64,000 bases of DNA from positions 620,001 through 684,000 of the forward strand of contig NZ_JBNAFY010000001.1 of assembly GCF_049800915.1 (NCBI RefSeq), written 5' to 3'. This DNA comes from Amaricoccus macauensis_A (GTDB lineage: Bacteria > Pseudomonadota > Alphaproteobacteria > Rhodobacterales > Rhodobacteraceae). A program made the translations under genes and the position numbers. The notes beneath the pieces were generated by a model. It made no database searches. It had not been told where the DNA came from and saw only the letters and a program-made list of their open reading frames with translations. Below are positions 1-8,833 of the stretch, piece by piece (the stretch's first letter is position 1; the number at the start of each line of letters is the position of its first letter).

Positions 1-363
1 CGAGATCACCGCATCGTAAAGGGCTATTCCGAGATCTGCGGACTGCGCATCGTCTATTCGGAAGGAGACATTGGAGATACCGCGCGCTTCCGCCCGTTCC
101 CGGGCCAGTTCAATCAACGGGCGAGCGAAGTCGAGACCCACCACTTCACCTTCCGGGGCAAGGTGTTTCGCGAATGTCAGGCTCGTCGCGCCTGCACCGC
201 AACCGACATCAAGTATACGCATGCCCGGTTCCGGTGCGATCGTCTCGAGAAGCAGTTCCGTGACGCTTTCATGCATCTGGTCGAGATCATCAGCCCGAGC
301 AGACCATGTTTTTCCGCCGGGGCCATCGTTCCAGAACCTCGACTGATCCTCATTGCGTCGCAT
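1..363 (-). CDS. class I SAM-dependent methyltransferase (5' part, cut by window edge)
   Basis: The reverse strand reads open from an ATG at 363 to base 1 (121 codons) and the gene continues outside the window. The protein has the class I methyltransferase motif I (ILDVGCGAGATS, about residues 50-61) followed by an acidic motif II region (VVGLDF), so it binds S-adenosylmethionine. An N-terminal FWNDGPGGKTW segment resembles UbiE/Coq5-like small-molecule methyltransferases. A GAAAGG ribosome site lies upstream of the ATG and an in-frame stop lies just before it. The substrate cannot be told. It is codirectional with trxA but separated from it by a terminator hairpin. Confidence 0.8.
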   Translation of the reverse strand, partial: MRRNEDQSRFWNDGPGGKTWSARADDLDQMHESVTELLLETIAPEPGMRILDVGCGAGATSLTFAKHLAPEGEVVGLDFARPLIELARERAEARGISNVSFRIDDAQSADLGIALYDAVIS

Positions 364-393
364 GGGGCGGACCTTTCAGGGCATGTCGCCCTA

Positions 394-425
394 CAAAAAA
401 ATGGCCGCCCGGGTCAGGGCGGCCA
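394..425 (-). terminator. rho-independent terminator after trxA
   Basis: A perfect 9-bp stem (402-410 TGGCCGCCC with 417-425 GGGCGGCCA, 6-nt loop) is followed on the minus strand by seven T (395-401). It sits 28 bases past the trxA stop and separates trxA from the methyltransferase. Confidence 0.85.
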
Positions 426-453
426 AACGATTCTCAACAAGCAGCACTGAGGC

Positions 454-774
454 TCAGACCGACTCGTCGATCCAGCTCTTCAGGCTGGCCTTTGGTGCCG
501 CGCCGGTCTTGTTGGAGACCATCTCACCGCCCTTGAACATGAAGAGCGCCGGAATGCCACGCACACCGAACTGCGCCGGCAGGCCCGGGTTCTCATCCAC
601 GTTCACCTTGGCGATCTTGATCTTGCCGTCATATTCTTCGGCCAGTTCTTCCAGAGCCGGACCAATCATCCGGCAGGGGCCACACCACTCAGCCCAGAAA
701 TCCACGACGACAGGCACGTCCGAGGCCAGAACCTCTTCCTGGAACGTGTTGTCGGTAACCTTAACCGTTGTCAT
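454..774 (-). CDS. trxA: thioredoxin 1
   Basis: Thioredoxin of 106 aa, the usual length for cytoplasmic Trx1. It reduces protein disulfides and is itself reduced by thioredoxin reductase. The active site WCGPC is at residues 30-34, after the buried Asp of VVDFWA, and the cis-proline loop (GIPALF) is near residue 75. The ATG at 774 is preceded by GGAGAGCC. A strong terminator follows, so it is probably transcribed alone or from the 276-bp gap upstream, in which I see no other gene. Confidence 0.97.
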   Translation of the reverse strand: MTTVKVTDNTFQEEVLASDVPVVVDFWAEWCGPCRMIGPALEELAEEYDGKIKIAKVNVDENPGLPAQFGVRGIPALFMFKGGEMVSNKTGAAPKASLKSWIDESV

Positions 775-1050
775 TTTCGGCTCTCCTTGAGGGAAACGAA
801 GTTGTTTCCAAACTATGAAGGCCGGTGGGGAGGGTCAAGGCGCACACGGTGCAGGCCAGCCATGTGAGAGACGGTTGGGCAGGAAGCCAAATCGCCCCCG
901 GAAGGTCAGAGAAGAACTCGAGCACCCAAGTTTTTCACTACGGGGGACATCATTCCGCAAATGAAGCCGCGGAAAGAATTCTCTCCGTTTTTCTCGCAGC
1001 TTTGGCGTTGGGGACGGCGCGGGGTTTGCAGGGCCTGTTGCCCGGTCTGA

Positions 1051-1872
1051 TCAGCCTGTCGCTTTCCAGTTGTCGATGAACTCCCAAGCCTCTTCCGGGG
1101 TCTCGACATAGTGAAACAGTCCGATGTCACCTGAATTGATTGTTCCGGCGTCTGCCAGGGCATTCCAGTTGATGACCTTCTCCCAGAACGGTTTGCCGAA
1201 GAGCAGGATCGGGAGTGGAGCCATCCTCCGCGTCTGAACGAGCGTAAGCACCTCGAAGAGTTCGTCGAATGTGCCGAATCCGCCTGGGAAGACCGCGATG
1301 GCGCGCGCGCGCATCAAGAAATGCATTTTGCGTATGGCGAAGTAGTGGAAGTTGAACGCGAGATCAGGCGTGCAGTAGGGATTCGGGGCCTGTTCGTGGG
1401 GCAAGACAATATTGAGGCTGATTGATATTCCGCCTGCGTCTTCCGCCCCCCGGTTACCCGCCTCCATGATGCCCGGTCCCCCGCCCGTGCAGACCACGTC
1501 CTCCCGATTGCCTGATGCAAGAGCCCGCTCGCTCGAAAGCCGGGCAAAAGCGCGCGCCTGATCGTAGTAGGAACCAAGGGCGGCGAGTCCCGCATGGCCG
1601 GGCTCCGCACCCCCGGGATCGGGAATACGGGCGCTTCCGAGCATTGCAATCGTCGAGACGACACCCCGCTCGGAGAGGGCCAGTTCCGCCTTGAGAAGTT
1701 CAAGCTGCAGCCTGACGGGCCGCAATTCATCGCGCGCGATGAAGTCGGTGTCATTGAAGGCGAGACGATAGCTCGGGCTCTCGGTCTGGCTCGTCCGTGG
1801 CACCTGACGCATGCGATCAAGATCTTCGCGTGCATCTGGAAATCGGCTTTGGTGGCGGCTCAGATCGGTCAT
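1051..1872 (-). CDS. LOG family protein (TIGR00730, Rossmann fold)
   Basis: A 273-aa member of the LOG/lysine-decarboxylase-like family; studied members are cytokinin riboside 5'-monophosphate phosphoribohydrolases or pyrimidine/purine nucleotide 5'-monophosphate nucleosidases. Both diagnostic motifs are present: GGGPGIMEAGNRGA and PGGFGTFDELFE. The start at 1872 is chosen because GGGGAGAG lies directly before it; an ATG 39 bases upstream at 1911 has no ribosome site. The long N-terminal extension (about 80 aa before the Rossmann core) is typical of the larger bacterial type. The nucleotide substrate is inferred from the family only. Confidence 0.85.
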   Translation of the reverse strand: MTDLSRHQSRFPDAREDLDRMRQVPRTSQTESPSYRLAFNDTDFIARDELRPVRLQLELLKAELALSERGVVSTIAMLGSARIPDPGGAEPGHAGLAALGSYYDQARAFARLSSERALASGNREDVVCTGGGPGIMEAGNRGAEDAGGISISLNIVLPHEQAPNPYCTPDLAFNFHYFAIRKMHFLMRARAIAVFPGGFGTFDELFEVLTLVQTRRMAPLPILLFGKPFWEKVINWNALADAGTINSGDIGLFHYVETPEEAWEFIDNWKATG

Positions 1873-2097
1873 GTCTCTCCCCGGCGGATTGTCATCCCTG
1901 CAGGATGTCATGGCTAGATTACGGATTTATATCTCCAGGTGCACCACTGCCAGTTCGCTCGCGCTAAATCGTTCGCACGCAACGCAGGGCGTGCCGCTTC
2001 CGGCTGAATTTGCTCTTCTGACGCGGCTGTGACTTCCTTTGGGCGTAGCGGATGTTAATCGTTGCAAGCCTGTTCATTACAGAGGGAGATTCCTGAC

Positions 2098-2943
2098 ATG
2101 TGCGAAAAAGATGGGTTCCAGCCCGGAGAGCGACTGAACTTGTCGCGCCGCTCATTCGGAGCGTTGACCGGGGCTGCAGGTGTCTCGATGCTCTGGGGCG
2201 GCAAGGCCACTGCCCAGGACGTTTCTGGCGAAGAGGTCGAGTTCGACACGCCGGATGGAACCGTGGATGGCTATTTCGTCCATCCGGCGAGCGGTTCCGC
2301 ACCCGGTGTCATCATGTGGCCCGACATTTTCGGAATCCGGCCCGCCTTCCGCGCCATGGCAGACCGCCTTGCAGCAGAAGGCTATGCTGTTTTCGTGCCC
2401 AACCCGTTCTACCGTGACGCCACGGGCGAGGTGGTGAGTGAGGATGAGCCGCTCTTCTCGGCCATCGACCGACTGCGGCCGTATGCCGGCAACCTGACCC
2501 CCGATGCGGTGGTTCGGGATGCGACGGCCTTCACCGCTTGGCTCGACGATCAGGACGCCGTCGACACGGGCAAACCTATCGGTGTCATGGGCTTCTGCAT
2601 GAGTGGATCCTACACGATCCGCGCGGCGGCAGCTCTTCCCGAGCGTATCGCGGCGGGCGCGTCGTTCCACGGCGGCGGCATCGCCACCGATGCGGACACC
2701 AGCCCGCACCTTCTGGCCGACGAAACCGACGCGGAATTTGTGTTCGCCATTGCCCAGAACGATGACGCGGAAGATCCCGAATCGAAGAACCGCCTCAAGG
2801 AAGCCTTCGGAGAGACGGCTGTCGTCGAAGTCTATCCGGCCGATCACGGCTGGGTTCCGCCGGACAGCCCTCGCCACGACGAGGAACAGGCAGAAAAGGC
2901 ATGGTCCAGCTTGCTGACTCTTTTTGACCGACAGCTGAGCTGA
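2098..2943 (+). CDS. dienelactone hydrolase family protein with Tat signal
   Basis: An alpha/beta hydrolase of the dienelactone hydrolase family, 281 aa. The N-terminus has a twin-arginine motif (SRRSF, residues 16-20), a hydrophobic stretch and an A-x-A-type end (ATAQ, about 37-40), so export by Tat is likely. The nucleophile is Cys167 in GFCMSG, with His250 in the ADHGW segment; the third member is an Asp near residue 222. GAGGGAG precedes the ATG at 2098, and an upstream in-frame ATG at 2062 lacks a ribosome site. The substrate is unknown; exported homologues are often only called carboxymethylenebutenolidase. Confidence 0.87.
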   Translation: MCEKDGFQPGERLNLSRRSFGALTGAAGVSMLWGGKATAQDVSGEEVEFDTPDGTVDGYFVHPASGSAPGVIMWPDIFGIRPAFRAMADRLAAEGYAVFVPNPFYRDATGEVVSEDEPLFSAIDRLRPYAGNLTPDAVVRDATAFTAWLDDQDAVDTGKPIGVMGFCMSGSYTIRAAAALPERIAAGASFHGGGIATDADTSPHLLADETDAEFVFAIAQNDDAEDPESKNRLKEAFGETAVVEVYPADHGWVPPDSPRHDEEQAEKAWSSLLTLFDRQLS

Positions 2944-2951
2944 CAGTTGCT

Positions 2952-2978
2952 GGGTTCGGGCCAATGCGGTTCGAACCC
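2952..2978. terminator. hairpin between convergent genes
   Basis: A 7-bp perfect stem (GGGTTCG at 2952-2958, CGAACCC at 2972-2978) starts 9 bases after the hydrolase stop and faces the convergent LuxR-type gene. There is no good T tract on either side, so this is only a possible terminator. Confidence 0.4.
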
Positions 2979-3025
2979 GACTATTTGGTCTTGGGTTGGA
3001 CAAATGCGCTCGTAGATAGAACGGC

Positions 3026-3592
3026 TCAGGCGTTGTATCGCGCCTGAGTTCCAGGGTGATTTTCGGCCGACGTCGCTTCCCCGATGGAAAAGAGATCCTC
3101 GAGGAAATAAGCCGAAAGTTCGGCGCGGCTGCCAAGCCCCGACTTGCGGTAGACGCTTTGCGCCTGTTGGCGGATGGTGGCTTCCGATGTACGCCTCAGG
3201 AGCGCAATCTCACGCAACGTTGCGCCTTTGAGGAGAAGGCCGGCCACATCGGCTTCGGCAGGAGTAAGTTGCCAGTTTTCGAACTGCTCCTCGATCGCCC
3301 GACCGAGCCCCTGCAGGAACCTGCGGCTCTGTGCGCGCCAGGCCCGACCTTCCCGCGCGCCGCGCTCGATCATGACCGCCAGGTCATCCGTGCGTCCGCG
3401 CAATTCGCTCAGCCGAAGCGCCAGGATCGCGGTCCCGGCAGCTGCCCCGATGAGAATGAATCGGTCGAGGAAATCGACCGCAAGATCCGGCATCAGGGCT
3501 GCATCTTCCACGGCTAGGTCTAGCAGGGTGAGCAGACCCGCCAAAAGGGCCACCGATCCGGCACCCAGTGCAATGACCTTTCCCGTTGGCAT
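3026..3592 (-). CDS. membrane-anchored LuxR-type (GerE HTH) transcriptional regulator
   Basis: A 188-aa protein with two hydrophobic segments at about residues 5-25 and 42-62 and a C-terminal LuxR/GerE helix-turn-helix (about 112-170; LTPAEADVAGLLLKG, then SEATIRQQ and a SRAEL end). The middle (63-110) is polar, arginine-rich and probably helical. It has neither a receiver nor an autoinducer domain, so the DNA-binding domain seems to be tethered to the inner membrane. It is divergent from the frameshifted calcium-binding gene at 3826, with 233 bases between them. Its signal and targets are unknown. Confidence 0.8.
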   Translation of the reverse strand: MPTGKVIALGAGSVALLAGLLTLLDLAVEDAALMPDLAVDFLDRFILIGAAAGTAILALRLSELRGRTDDLAVMIERGAREGRAWRAQSRRFLQGLGRAIEEQFENWQLTPAEADVAGLLLKGATLREIALLRRTSEATIRQQAQSVYRKSGLGSRAELSAYFLEDLFSIGEATSAENHPGTQARYNA

Positions 3593-3825
3593 CCCAGAGT
3601 CCTGTCTACTTCGCCCATAGGGCGGGTCGATTCTATGCCCTCACGGCTCAGGCGGCCATCCGCCCTTTGCAGGATATGCCGAAACAGGGCGATTTGGCCC
3701 TCCTATCCTGCATTGGGCGGATGGAAAATAAGTTCGAGACGGAGGGTCCTGTTTCTGTCCACCGCCGAAAGGTGCCCGGCAGGGCGCGTTGTTTCTCCGG
3801 CACTTGATTAGAAAAGGAGATCGTG

Positions 3826-4900
3826 ATGATCACCCTTTACCCTCGGCCCAATGCTGCGGAATTCACGACCACCATCGACAATCCCTTCCTAACCTTCCGT
3901 CCCGGCACGACTTTCATCAGCGAAAACCCGGACGAAGGCGAAATCATCACCGTCACGGTTACCGATGAAACTCGTGTCGTGGATGGCGTCACCTGTTTGG
4001 TTGTCCATGACGTTGTTACCCAGAACGGCTTCGTCATCGAGGATACCTATGACTGGTATGCCCAAGATGCCGGCGGCAATGTCTGGTATTTCGGCGAGGA
4101 GACCTACGAGATCGATCCGCTTGAGCCGGATGTGCGCATTCCCGAAGGCGCCTGGGAGGCCGGTATCAACGGCGCGCTCGCCGGGATTGTCATGCTCGCC
4201 GATCCAGAGCCTAGCCTAAAATATTACCAGGAATTCTACGAGGGTGAGGCAGAGGACTGGGCCGAAGTGAAGTCGCTCTATGCCGCGGCCCATGTGACAT
4301 ATGGCAGCTTTGCCGAAGACGTTCTCAAGACACGGGACGTTAACCCGCTCGATCCCTCGGAAGAGCGGAAATACTACGCCGAAGGGATCGGATTTCTTTT
4401 GGCCACCGATGAGGAGGGGGCGGGAGGCGCTCGTTCGCGTCGTGGTAGAAGGGACGAAAGCCGGTGAGACCCTCCTGGGCTATGCCGGAGGAGATGAGAT
4501 CTTCGGTCGAAGTGGTGACGATAAACTCAGGGGTTTGGAGGGCAACGACACCCTTGCCGGCAATTGGGGAGATGACACCCTCATGGGCGGCGAGGGCTAC
4601 GACCTCCTTAAAGGAGGCCTGGGCAACGATACGCTCAAGGGTGGGGAGGACGGCGATACGTTCGTCTTCTGGGGCTTTCACAATGCAAAACGCAAAGTAG
4701 ACATCGTCGTGGACTACAACGCGGAAGATCTAGACGCACTCCAGTTCAAGGGGGGTGCGCACGCGGTCAAATCGGAGACCGAAATCGAAGACGGCTGGAA
4801 ACTTACCATGAAAGGGGACGGGGACGTTGTTCTCCTGAAAGGGGTCGAGGATACCAACGGCGACGGGCACATTCTCGACAATCTGAAGCTGGTAGCCTGA
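3826..4900 (+). pseudogene. RTX-type calcium-binding protein, split by a frameshift
   Basis: Two overlapping frames form one protein of about 357 aa. The first (from 3826) encodes an all-beta domain of about 195 residues, with conserved words such as TYDWYAQD and GNVWYFGE and a KYYA(E)GIGF end. The second (to 4900) carries hemolysin-type calcium-binding nonapeptides (GGDEIFGRSGDDKLRG, GNDTLAGNWGDDTLMGGEGYD) and a C-terminal domain typical of type I secreted proteins. The frames join if one G is removed from the GGGGG run at 4416-4420, giving DEEGREALVRV. AGGAG at 3815-3819 fits the ATG at 3826 better than the GTG at 3823. No signal peptide is visible; type I secretion is inferred. Sequencing error, phase variation or real decay are all possible. 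Confidence 0.75.
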
Positions 4901-4996
4901 CCAAGTCAGTTCCACCTCATGGAAGTGGCGGGGTCGCGTTGCCTCCCGTCCGCCTTGGGGTTATGGACGCGCGACCTTGGAACGAGAGGAAGCGCG

Positions 4997-5824
<828 letters not shown>

Positions 5825-5860
5825 ACCTTCCGGGATTTGGGCGGAACTCCACTGATTTTG

Positions 5861-5884
5861 CGGCCCGGGGAACAGAACGGGCCG
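5861..5884. terminator. possible terminator hairpin after dapD
   Basis: A 7-bp perfect stem (CGGCCCG 5861-5867, CGGGCCG 5878-5884) with a 10-nt loop lies 37 bases after the dapD stop. It has no T tract, so this is weak. Confidence 0.4.
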
Positions 5885-5931
5885 TGAAGCATTATCTCCC
5901 ACGAACACGCCATTCCTAGAGGGAGAGACGA

Positions 5932-6186
5932 ATGAACGGTATCGGATGGATCATGGCGATCATCATCGGCGCGCTCGCCGGTTGGATCGCGGAGAAGATC
6001 ATGCACGCAGATCACGGCCTTCTTACCAATATCATCCTCGGCATCTTGGGGGCCGTGATCCTCAACGCGCTGCTCGGCCTGCTCCTCGGTTTCCAGACCG
6101 CCGGCATCCTCGGGAGCCTGATCGCGGGCGTTGCCGGGGCGTGCTTGTTGATCTGGGGCTACCGGATGGCAAAGGGCCGCGCCTAG
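5932..6186 (+). CDS. GlsB/YeaQ/YmgE family stress response membrane protein
   Basis: A small (84 aa) glycine-rich inner-membrane protein with three hydrophobic segments (about 3-21, 28-49, 55-77). The GALAGWIAEKIM start and the later glycine-spaced helices are typical of the transglycosylase-associated (GlsB/YeaQ/YmgE) family, linked to general stress although the biochemical role is unknown. GAGGGAGAG precedes the ATG. It is followed by a good terminator, so it is probably monocistronic. Confidence 0.88.
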   Translation: MNGIGWIMAIIIGALAGWIAEKIMHADHGLLTNIILGILGAVILNALLGLLLGFQTAGILGSLIAGVAGACLLIWGYRMAKGRA

Positions 6187-6244
6187 GCGACCCCGTCAGG
6201 CCCCTAGCAAGCCTTGGGGCCTTGCGAACTTGAACCCGTGTCGA

Positions 6245-6276
6245 CGAACCCGGTGCCAGCAATGGCGCCGGGTTCG
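6245..6276 (+). terminator. terminator after GlsB-like gene
   Basis: A 13-bp stem with one G-U pair (CGAACCCGGTGCC 6245-6257 with GGCGCCGGGTTCG 6264-6276) and a 6-nt loop, followed by TTGGTTCT. A weaker 7-bp stem (6198-6204/6216-6222) precedes it. The hairpin ends before the next start at 6328. Confidence 0.65.
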
Positions 6277-6327
6277 TTGGTTCTGACGAGGCTTGACGTC
6301 CTGGCGCGGTTCGTCCATCCCGCCGAC

Positions 6328-6663
6328 ATGAAATCGAAAACCAAGGATACCCCCTCCGGTCAGGAGGTGTTCACCCTCGTGGTCCAGGTTGGACGCGCTC
6401 CAGAGGACGGTCTGCCGGATGGTGCGACGGGCGCAGGCATGCTCTGCTACGCCGCGGCACACGACGAGGCCGAAGCCGTGCGGGAAACCGTCGCTGTGCT
6501 GCGAACTGCGGGGCTTGCGCCGCTGGATGTCACCGGGTATGGCACGGCGCAGGAGCGCGAAGCCGAAGGCGCAATTTCGACCGAGGAGCGCCCTCTTATG
6601 GATCAGGCCCTGCGTGAGAATGCCGTCGTGGTCGCGGAAGTCACACCCTTCTTCGACGAGTAG
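6328..6663 (+). CDS. hypothetical protein
   Basis: A 111-aa soluble acidic protein I cannot assign. It has an alternating beta/alpha look (EVFTLVVQVGRAP, then DEAEAVRETVAVLRTAGLAPLDVTGYGT, then ENAVVVAEVTPFF) such as a small ferredoxin-like fold would give. The ATG at 6328 is preferred because the terminator at 6245-6276 lies inside the longer frame that starts at 6214, but no clear ribosome site is visible. It is convergent with the NUDIX gene, 9 bases between stops. Confidence 0.6.
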   Translation: MKSKTKDTPSGQEVFTLVVQVGRAPEDGLPDGATGAGMLCYAAAHDEAEAVRETVAVLRTAGLAPLDVTGYGTAQEREAEGAISTEERPLMDQALRENAVVVAEVTPFFDE

Positions 6664-6672
6664 GTCGGCGCT

Positions 6673-7170
6673 TCAGAGTTCCTTCGGATCGAAGTTGCGA
6701 ATGATCTCCCGGAGTTCCGGCTCGCGGACCTTGCTCATGGCCTTCTTGCGCGAAAACCACTTCGATTTTCGCTGGCCGTTCTCGGGGTATTTCTTGAGAA
6801 GCGTGTAGACATTGAGCGGGAACACTCTGACGGCGCAGGGAAAGGACCTGCCCCGGGAAATGCTCTTGTCGTAGGTGTAGATCCCGATGCTCTCTTCATA
6901 GAGCCTGCCCTTCACGCCCGCCTCTTCATAGGCCTCCCGTGCCGCAGACCCCGCCTGCGTCCTGTTGCGCATGGGCCAGCCCTTGGGAATCACCCACCTG
7001 CGCGTTTCTCGGCTGGTGATGAGCAAGATTCGCAAACGTCCCTTGGAGTTCCAGCGCCAGCAGAGCGCGGCAACCTGGAGCCGGTGTTGCTTCGTATAAT
7101 TGAGATTGTGTATCAGCAAATCTTGTATCGTAATTTTTTTGGCTTTTTCGAGAGTTCGGACAGATGCCAT
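6673..7170 (-). CDS. NUDIX hydrolase
   Basis: The Nudix box is complete in outline: a Gly 23 residues before GV, then REAYEEAGV with the metal-binding glutamates. It follows WVIPKGWP, the usual lead-in. The family hydrolyses nucleoside-diphosphate derivatives; this type (short, basic, with KSKWFS near the C-terminus) resembles diphosphoinositol/dinucleoside polyphosphate hydrolases, a loose inference. The start is uncertain: ATG 7170 (165 aa, distant AGGA) or ATG 7230 (185 aa, no good ribosome site). The 5' end and upstream region are clearly richer in A+T than the neighbours. Confidence 0.85.
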   Translation of the reverse strand: MASVRTLEKAKKITIQDLLIHNLNYTKQHRLQVAALCWRWNSKGRLRILLITSRETRRWVIPKGWPMRNRTQAGSAAREAYEEAGVKGRLYEESIGIYTYDKSISRGRSFPCAVRVFPLNVYTLLKKYPENGQRKSKWFSRKKAMSKVREPELREIIRNFDPKEL

Positions 7171-7426
7171 GGCACTATTCGTCCTGTTGAAGGGCGATCC
7201 AGCATGGTTGGATTGCGTACTGAATCGCATTGCCTGAATACACGGCTTCCCGTGTGGGACCGAATTATTTTGTTCCCAGTCTGCAAAAAATTCTCGGGGA
7301 GTTGCAAGCGTGTTTTTTCATCTTATGGTAGAGTTATTGGGCGGCATGAGATCGACTTGCGATCCATGTAAAAAGGCGTTCTAAATCGCTTCAAAGCACA
7401 AGGTAAGCGATTGCGGGGGGCCTTGC

Positions 7427-8833
7427 ATGGTAGATCTGTGGCGCGGCAAGGCGTCCGACGTATCCGCGCGTCAGGACGCCGATCTCACACGTCTCGATCC
7501 GGTCGGTTGGCTCGAGGCCCGACCTGAGATCAGCAGTCTGAGGGCTGCGGTCTGCGACCTCAACGGTGTGCTGCGCGGCAAGCGCGTTCCCGTGGCCCAA
7601 GCCGCAAAAATCCTCGCGGGCGAGCTCAGAATGCCGCTTTCGGTGACCTGCCCGGATATCTGGGGCGCGGATGTCGAGGACAACCCGATGGTCTTTGCCG
7701 AAGGCGATGCGGATGGCGTCTGCATGCCTACCGGGCGCGGCATCCTTCCCATGGACTGGCTGGGTTCGCCCACGGCCTTTCTGCCGCTCTGGATGGAAAC
7801 CGAGGCGGGTGCCCCGCACCTGGCCGACCCGCGTCGGGCGCTGGCCGATGTGATTGCCCGCTTCCGGGAGCGGGGCCTGACCCCGATGGTGGCAAGCGAG
7901 CTCGAATTCTATCTGCTTGATCCGGAGGCGGATCTGCCCGCACCCCCGCGTTCTCCGGTGACAGGCCGGCGGCTCGATGGCAACGATGTCCTCAGCCTGG
8001 ACGATATCGACGATTTCGAGGCGTTCTTCGCGGATATATACAAGACTTGCGAGGCCTATGGGATTCCGGCGGATAGTGCTATCTCCGAGAATGGCGGTGG
8101 TCAGTTCGAGATCAACCTGACTCATATCGATGATCCGTTGCGCGCGGCCGATGACACGCTCTACTTCAAGCGTCTGGTCAAAGGCGTGGCGCGGAGCCAC
8201 GGGCTTGCGGCGAGCTTCATGGCCAAGCCCTATCTGGATCGTTCAGGGTCCGGGTTCCATGTGCATTTCAGTCTGCTGGACGAGGGTGGACGTAATGTTT
8301 TCGACGACGGGGGCGAAGCGGGTTCCGAGACTCTGCGACATGCGGTCGGCGGCATCCTTGCCTTGATGCGCGAAAGCGCGCTGATCTTCGCACCGCACCT
8401 GAACTCCTACCGTCGCTGGCAACCAGGCTCCCACGCTCCGCACTCGATCTGTTGGGGCTACGAGACCCGCCACGCGGCTGTACGCATCCCCGGCGGGCCG
8501 TCAAAGGCGCGTCGGATCGAGCACCGTGTCGCAGGCACGGACGCAAACCCCTATCTCGTGCTCGCCGTCATTCTTGGCGCCGCTCTTGAAGGCATAGAAC
8601 GCCGGATCGAGCCGACCGCACCGATGACATCGAATGACGCCGCCTTGGAGGGCGACCAGCTTCCCTCGGTCTGGCGACACGGGATCGAGGCGTTCGGTGA
8701 AAGCGAGGCCATGCGCCGAATCTTCTCGCCGACGCTGGTCGATGCCTTCCTCGGCATGAAGATCCAGGAACTGGAAGTCTTTTCCCAGCGCATGAGCCCG
8801 TTTGAGATCGAAACCTATCTGGAGCGGGTCTGA
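7427..8833 (+). CDS. puuA: glutamine synthetase family protein, probable gamma-glutamylpolyamine synthetase (copy 1)
   Basis: A 468-aa GS-fold ligase. Recognisable GS catalytic segments are SELEFYLLDP, NGGGQFEINLTH, the HVHFSL histidine strand, LNSYRRW and the RHAAVRIPGG arginine segment. In E. coli, PuuA ligates glutamate to putrescine with ATP. Its stop overlaps the start of puuB copy 1 (TGATGG), and the binding protein and transporter follow, so I infer polyamine catabolism; the exact amine is unknown. It is not the housekeeping GlnA: it is shorter at the N-terminus and paired with an oxidase. First gene of the block, after a 196-bp (to 7230) A+T-rich leader. Confidence 0.85.
   Translation: MVDLWRGKASDVSARQDADLTRLDPVGWLEARPEISSLRAAVCDLNGVLRGKRVPVAQAAKILAGELRMPLSVTCPDIWGADVEDNPMVFAEGDADGVCMPTGRGILPMDWLGSPTAFLPLWMETEAGAPHLADPRRALADVIARFRERGLTPMVASELEFYLLDPEADLPAPPRSPVTGRRLDGNDVLSLDDIDDFEAFFADIYKTCEAYGIPADSAISENGGGQFEINLTHIDDPLRAADDTLYFKRLVKGVARSHGLAASFMAKPYLDRSGSGFHVHFSLLDEGGRNVFDDGGEAGSETLRHAVGGILALMRESALIFAPHLNSYRRWQPGSHAPHSICWGYETRHAAVRIPGGPSKARRIEHRVAGTDANPYLVLAVILGAALEGIERRIEPTAPMTSNDAALEGDQLPSVWRHGIEAFGESEAMRRIFSPTLVDAFLGMKIQELEVFSQRMSPFEIETYLERV

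Noticed and set aside
775..1050. Possible small gene between trxA and the LOG gene
   Set aside because: Frames exist on both strands but lack ribosome sites and any recognisable sequence.
2941..3010. tRNA-like GGTTCGAACCC word
   Set aside because: The rest of the cloverleaf does not fold; the word is part of a short hairpin after the hydrolase gene.
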